Origin: Nipponacmea schrenckii
Taxonomy: Eukaryota; Mollusca; Gastropoda; Lottiidae
Length of the DNA: 64,000 bases
NCBI GenBank assembly: GCA_030562195.1
Contig: JAUJPP010000003.1
Span: 20,491,398 to 20,555,397 of the forward strand
Direction: 5' to 3'
Below the pieces are notes generated by a model that did no database searches, was not told where the DNA came from, and worked only from the letters and a program-made list of their open reading frames with translations. The position numbers and the translations under genes are program-made. Position 1 is the first letter of the stretch, and every line of letters begins with the position of its first letter. Below, piece after piece: positions 61,401 to 64,000 of this stretch.

Positions 61401-63748
61401 CTCTGACAACAATTACAAAAAAAAAATATATCTAAAAAATTAAAGAAAACATTCAGTTTCGAGCTCAACTCCAAAGCTGTAAAAATTAAATTACAGTACT
61501 TACCAATAAAACATGGACAGTATTTAAATTAGTTAATTCTGTATTTACAAGATGGGTATTGGTTGATATCAAAGCCGTAATTAGTTTAGCTATTTGTAAA
61601 CGGGTATTCCCCAAAGGTGGGTCTAAATGACCAGCAGAGGTTGGCATTGCACTAAATCTTTGCTGAAATTGAACAAGTGGTTGCCTTCACTGATAAATAT
61701 TCATATATTTAATCAGATATATATCTATTGTGTTAAAAAGGAAATTGTGAACGGACCGACAGGGACAATGGCAATAATCAACCTTATTATATTGTGGGCA
61801 TATAAAAAGTCATAGTGTGTTGAACATAACAGAATCTACATATGGTGAAAATGTGTTGTTTTTTGTCTCCGTGAATTTTTGTTATGTTTTATTTTTGTTT
61901 TGGTTAGCAAATTCATCAAAAAAAAAAACATATGATGAAGTCTTAAATTCTATTTCATTTAAAAAACATACAAAAAGAATTACCTTTGGTGGATCTAAGA
62001 GTAAATTATGGAAGTCCTTTAATCGAGGAGTTATAGCTGTTAAAACACTGTTAACACCCTGTGATAATCTATCAGTATCTATCTGTGACATCTGATCTGT
62101 GGAACCTTCCGGCCTGAAGGCAGAAAACAAACTACTCCAACTTATACATCTTGTTTATAAGGCCGTGCAAAGTAAATTGTCTGTTTTACAGGCCTTTTTT
62201 TTTAAAAAATGGGGCGAGAGGGCGAATTTATTATTTATTATTTATAAGCGCTTTTTTAAATTTGGCACCAGAATAAATCGGAGCGAGCGAAGCTATTTAT
62301 TATTTATTTCCACAAATTTAAAAAATAGATTTAAATAACCATTCAGATGCAACTATCAGATGTTTTGGGGGTTTGAATAATAGTTGACTAGAAATAACAG
62401 AACTTTTTTACCTTTCAACTTCACATAAACGAATTCATTCCAACATATTTACTACCTCTGACAATGATGCACTTAGGGTGCATCAGGGCTGATAATATTA
62501 TGTCAAGACAATGTTATTCTACTACAGTAGGATTTCTATCCATCTGTAAACTGTGTTTTAAAATGCCATTGTATGGTACCGGTAATAATTATTATTATTG
62601 GAAATTTTGGAACAAATTGTCATACATCACATCACATGACAAGAACAAAACAATCTGTTTAGATCGAACTTCTATTTTAATAATTTTTATCTAGGCCTAT
62701 GTTACAAATGCCGATTTTTCGAGAACTCGTCCTAACGGAGTACTTCCGGTTTTAACTTCAGAAAAGCGGAATGTGTTGAGTGATACCAATAATGATAAAA
62801 TCGATCGTATTCGAACGTATAAAATTCGTATTTTCTTGTATTCGTTCCCATTTTTCCATAAATATTAACTTTTTCAAATCAATAGCAGAAAAAAACCCGG
62901 TGCATTCTTTTACTTGTAATTGTAACGGGTCTCGATTTGTTCCACCATTATAATCCAGAAACGAAATCATCAAGATTAAGATTAATTTAATGTTTGGATT
63001 GTCATCACGAAAGTAGGAATAATTTTCATAATTGTGCTTCCTTCAGCAAATAATTGTATTTTCGAAAGTTAAATTGTATCAGAATCAATTTCAGTTTAAA
63101 GTTGTAGAAGAAAATCTTTTTATCGGTGATGAAAAATGCATTCTAAGCCACTTCCGGTTTTTCGTTAAACGTCAAGGGAGATAATTATGGTAAAAAATAT
63201 TTTCGGGAACGGGGAAATAACTCTATTTTACACACAATTTTGGAGACGCGCGCGCATTATTTATTAATTATTCCAAAATGTCAATAAATAGTTTTGGAGC
63301 GCGGGGTATTTTACCGGAGCGCGCGGGGCCTGTAAAACAGACAATTTACTTTGTATGGCCTAACAGAGTCCAATATGTTTATATTAAAATTCATATGCAA
63401 TATTTAATCTCCATACATTTGTTTTACCAGCTGATTTCAGCTAGTAAGTGAAAGTTTAAGCCGAGTTAAGATCATTTTTCCTTTTTTTATCACTGAATAT
63501 CAAAAGTTGAGGGTAAGATTCTAGAAATTTAATCCTGCTATTCTACAAGCTCAGCAGTCAACCATGACTATATTCTGATCTATAGTAATAATTTTAGATA
63601 AGACAGTCATAAATCAGCACCATAAATAGCTTACCCTTGTCTCCGAACTTCTAACAATGTATGTATTACAAATAAACCATTTACCAACACTGATTCATTT
63701 TTATTAGTATCTAACATATTACATAATAATTGACTAACGGTTTCTTCT
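49285..63748 (-). CDS. PPP6R: PP6 regulatory subunit (SAPS domain), 3' part, 17 exons recognised
   Basis: PPP6R proteins are the SAPS-domain subunits that hold the PP6 catalytic subunit together with ankyrin-repeat subunits. Exons in transcription order: 63635-63748, 61984-62113, 61504-61662, 58447-58572, 58097-58161, 56668-56786, 56362-56447, 56075-56164, 55454-55551, 54427-54487, 53971-54113, 53671-53795, 53322-53535, 53033-53109, 51857-52011, 49822-49968, 49285-49402 (about 675 codons). Family signatures include [79 protein letters not shown], then [17 protein letters not shown] and a C-terminal NGPV. Phases match at 15 of 16 junctions. Exon 14 ends in phase 1 but exon 15 needs phase 0, so one exon of 3n+2 nt is probably missed in 52012-53032. 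The N-terminal part lies beyond the right edge. Invertebrates often have one such gene, so no vertebrate R1/R2/R3 number is given. Confidence 0.93.
49822..49968 (-). CDS. PPP6R: PPP6R exon 16: acidic/Ser-rich tail
   Basis: 147 nt, acceptor gaattccag, donor CCAG|gtaagt, phase 2 to 2. Low-complexity tail without a recognised domain; it ends in EAVTEAR across the junction to exon 17. Confidence 0.8.
50311..51019 (+). mobile_element. Diverged copy of the tandem-repeat element (PPP6R intron)
   Basis: The left end AGCGTAATACACCCA is a degenerate form of AGGTAACATACGCCCA. Internal units start near 50441, 50584, 50726 and 50904, mostly about 142 bp apart, and share CAATAACTCATAG and ATTGGTCTGATTTTC. 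The right end is GTGGACAGACTGACAGAGGC, then CGACGGCTATATACGGCCAC and GTATAAAAAAGG. Same layout as the copies at 56971 and 63761 but a more diverged repeat unit. Confidence 0.7.
51857..52011 (-). CDS. PPP6R: PPP6R exon 15
   Basis: 155 nt, acceptor ttataattatag, donor TCAAG|gtaggt. It starts at a codon boundary ([17 protein letters not shown]) and ends in phase 2, matching exon 16. An in-frame TAG directly before it excludes upstream extension, so its start phase conflicts with exon 14. Confidence 0.75.
52097..52390. repeat. 30-bp minisatellite in PPP6R intron 14
   Basis: Unit AACAATATCATAGTAATTAT followed by TCATATTAAT, with starts at 52118, 52148, 52178, 52208 and 52238. Degenerate copies lie on both sides. 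The minus strand is open through the array and gives a spurious [14 protein letters not shown] repeat peptide. Confidence 0.85.
53033..53109 (-). CDS. PPP6R: PPP6R exon 14
   Basis: 77 nt, acceptor gttttacag, donor TATG|gtaagt, phase 2 to 1. Encodes [19 protein letters not shown] and on. Its start joins exon 13 in phase; its end does not match exon 15. An internal alternative donor (ACTG|gtaata) has the same phase and does not resolve this. Confidence 0.75.
53322..53535 (-). CDS. PPP6R: PPP6R exon 13: WANF/WADF-repeat tail
   Basis: 214 nt, acceptor tttattag, donor AAAAA|gtatgt. Encodes [10 protein letters not shown], then [14 protein letters not shown] and NWADFTNF. These aromatic-acidic short motifs parallel the NWSANFD and WASFSEF motifs of the vertebrate tail. 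Confidence 0.85.
53671..53795 (-). CDS. PPP6R: PPP6R exon 12
   Basis: 125 nt, acceptor tttttatag, donor GATG|gtaagt. Ser/acidic tract ([15 protein letters not shown]), then EKMDVD just before GW, like the STDSEEE...MEVD order of vertebrate PPP6R3. Confidence 0.88.
53971..54113 (-). CDS. PPP6R: PPP6R exon 11: IQQFDD...DIWEEK block
   Basis: 143 nt, acceptor ctatttgcag, donor AGT|gtaagg, phase 0 to 2. Carries [16 protein letters not shown] and SDEDIWEEK, among the most conserved blocks after the SAPS core. Confidence 0.92.
54427..54487 (-). CDS. PPP6R: PPP6R exon 10
   Basis: 61 nt, acceptor tttattgtag, donor AAT|gtgagt. Encodes [21 protein letters not shown](I/V)S.I.F....DE is the family pattern. 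Confidence 0.88.
54956..55034. mobile_element. Small TTAA-flanked element in PPP6R intron 9
   Basis: TTAA|AGGGCACA... and ...TGTCCCT|TTAA bound a 79-bp segment (TTAA at 54952-54955 and 55035-55038). The terminal match is short (about 8 bp). The AGGG ends and TTAA flanks recall the 397-bp MITE at 40752-41148. Confidence 0.3.
55454..55551 (-). CDS. PPP6R: PPP6R exon 9: [12 protein letters not shown] block
   Basis: 98 nt, acceptor ttattatcag, donor ATAGA|gtaagt, phase 0 to 2. [20 protein letters not shown] followed by [10 protein letters not shown] is nearly identical to vertebrate PPP6R. Confidence 0.95.
56075..56164 (-). CDS. PPP6R: PPP6R exon 8
   Basis: 90 nt, phase 0 to 0, acceptor gtttcag, donor CAACAG|gtaatg. 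Encodes [12 protein letters not shown], then FPQDTAMQQ. It is symmetric and could be skipped in frame. Confidence 0.9.
56362..56447 (-). CDS. PPP6R: PPP6R exon 7
   Basis: 86 nt, acceptor ctgattatag, donor TTT|gtaagt, phase 1 to 0. Encodes [20 protein letters not shown], then NKKNTIEF, matching the W..F....L...N.RNTV.L block of the family. Confidence 0.9.
56668..56786 (-). CDS. PPP6R: PPP6R exon 6: [11 protein letters not shown] block
   Basis: 119 nt, acceptor gtattttag, donor TCAG|gtaatt. Encodes [20 protein letters not shown], corresponding to the GHLTRIAN segment of the SAPS domain. Confidence 0.93.
56971..58055 (+). mobile_element. Tandem-repeat element, full copy in PPP6R intron 5
   Basis: The left end is AAAAAGATAGCTTGCCAGGC, then AAGGTAACATACGCCCAC. 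Internal units of about 157-162 bp carry ACTAAGTCAAGGGCAATAAC near 57217, 57351, 57508, 57670 and 57832. The right end is GTGGACGGACCGACGGACGG, then GGGGCGACGGCAATATACGT and GTGAGCGTATAAAAAGG. Same architecture as 37476-38868 in the opposite orientation, with a diverged unit. Confidence 0.85.
58097..58161 (-). CDS. PPP6R: PPP6R exon 5
   Basis: 65 nt, acceptor gttactctag, donor TTGA|gtaagt, phase 0 to 2. Encodes [21 protein letters not shown] second AG (ttttcag) ten bases in would break the frame, so the upstream AG is the real acceptor. Confidence 0.92.
58447..58572 (-). CDS. PPP6R: PPP6R exon 4: [14 protein letters not shown] block
   Basis: 126 nt, phase 0 to 0, acceptor tatttcag, donor CTCAG|gtatgg. 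[19 protein letters not shown] matches the family DLFFKYTWNNFLH segment at the core of the SAPS domain. Confidence 0.95.
60252..60426. repeat. 173-bp direct repeat, copy 1
   Basis: Nearly identical to 60545-60717, with starts 293 bp apart. Both contain CAATTACCCGGTAAACTTAG and CTAACGGTAACTGACTTGGT. It lies inside the GTGCGCA element. Confidence 0.85.
60545..60717. repeat. 173-bp direct repeat, copy 2
   Basis: Second copy of the 60252-60426 sequence with a few substitutions and one-base indels. The two copies probably arose by tandem duplication of a unit of about 293 bp. Confidence 0.85.
61504..61662 (-). CDS. PPP6R: PPP6R exon 3: PPLGNTRL block
   Basis: 159 nt, phase 0 to 0, acceptor gttcaatttcag, donor TTG|gtaagt. 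Encodes [20 protein letters not shown], then RLQIAKLI and [14 protein letters not shown], matching the EPLGNARLHGARLMAALL region of the family. Confidence 0.93.
61738..61812 (+). mobile_element. Terminal fragment of the tandem-repeat element
   Basis: AACGGACCGACAGGGACAAT, GGCAATAATC and TTGTGGGCATATAAAAAG match only the right terminus of the element family. The rest is missing. It lies 76 bp upstream of PPP6R exon 3. Confidence 0.65.
61984..62113 (-). CDS. PPP6R: PPP6R exon 2: [14 protein letters not shown] block
   Basis: 130 nt, acceptor tctgccttcag, donor CCAAAG|gtaatt, phase 2 to 0. It ends in [17 protein letters not shown], one of the most diagnostic SAPS-domain strings. Confidence 0.95.
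62161..63360. mobile_element. 1,200-bp PIF/Harbinger-like element (PPP6R intron 1)
   Basis: Inverted ends of 34 bp (GGCCGTGCAAAGTAAATTGT... at 62161-62194, inverted at 63327-63360) differ at two positions. Both ends are flanked by TAA (62158-62160 and 63361-63363). A 3-bp TWA duplication with GGCC-type ends is the PIF/Harbinger hallmark. No transposase ORF is present, so it is a non-autonomous copy. Subterminal GCGCG-rich and TATTTATT tracts occur at both ends. Confidence 0.75.
63635..63748 (-). CDS. PPP6R: PPP6R, first exon within the window
   Basis: 114 nt, acceptor cttcttttcag, donor CAAGG|gtaagc, phase 2 to 2. [20 protein letters not shown], then [18 protein letters not shown], matches the CVEQLLKNMF...LV.G..VLLTLLE.RR region of the SAPS domain. 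Preceding exons lie past position 64000. Confidence 0.93.
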
Positions 63749-63760
63749 CTGAAAAGAAGA

Positions 63761-64000
63761 AAGATAGCTTGCCAGGCAAGGTAACATACGCCCACTGGCA
63801 CCATTGAATTTGAAAAATAAATAGAGCAATGACTCAAAAACATTCACTAAATGGATATTGAAGTCAAGGGCAAAAACTCAAAAACACCAAGTTTCATCAA
63901 AATCCATTGAAAATTGTAGCTTCTATTGAACCCACAATAAAATTTTGACACAATCTTACTAAGTCAAGGCCAATAACTAAAAAACTGTTCATCGCAAAAT
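63761..64000 (+). mobile_element. Tandem-repeat element, left part, cut by window edge
   Basis: It starts AAAGATAGCTTGCCAGGCAA, then GGTAACATACGCCCACTGGC, and enters repeat units (CCAAGTTTCATCAAAATCCA, ACTAAGTCAAGGCCAATAAC). Nearly identical to the start of the 56971 copy and in the same orientation. Its end lies 12 bp from the acceptor side of the PPP6R exon at 63635-63748. Confidence 0.85.

Overview
The window is AT-rich (roughly two thirds A+T), intron-rich eukaryotic DNA, best explained as a mollusc nuclear genome. The evidence is long AT-rich introns with GT..AG junctions, a SUEL-type (rhamnose-binding-lectin-like) domain gene, copies of the molluscan AAGGGAGATAA-type motif, and several copies of a CCGTCCGT-bearing tandem-repeat element. 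No operons, CRISPR arrays or RNA genes were seen. The species cannot be named from the sequence alone.

Two protein-coding genes can be reconstructed, both on the minus strand. (1) At 49285-63748 lie the 3' seventeen recognised exons of a PP6 regulatory subunit gene (PPP6R/SAPS family). They cover the second half of the SAPS domain and the acidic C-terminal tail; the 5' part lies beyond the right edge. Reading phases agree at every junction except one (exon 14 to 15), where an exon appears to be missing from my model. A long 3' UTR probably runs to about 45.8 kb. (2) At 41259-44014 lies a complete six-exon gene for a 290-residue single-pass membrane protein: signal peptide, SUEL-type lectin domain, short stalk encoded by two 27-nt symmetric microexons, transmembrane helix and a tyrosine-rich cytoplasmic tail. 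All five of its splice junctions are phase-consistent. This is the most interesting item in the window.

From 1 to 41 kb I recognise no gene family. This region holds a 36-bp minisatellite, a few exon-like segments that I could not identify, a TATA promoter candidate (11.04 kb), a possible minus-strand first exon with a CTCF-like site beside it (26.0-26.15 kb), a 262-bp inverted-repeat MITE, a broken Pif1-like helicase fragment (33.8-34.2 kb), a 108-bp palindrome and a TTAA-flanked MITE next to the lectin gene.

The PPP6R introns are loaded with DNA elements: a 1,200-bp TAA-flanked element with 34-bp inverted ends (PIF/Harbinger-like), a 1.4-kb element with GTGCGCA ends, and four full or partial copies of the tandem-repeat element. 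One of those copies ends 12 bp from a splice acceptor. The functions of the two genes are not obviously linked; they are simply neighbours in the same orientation.
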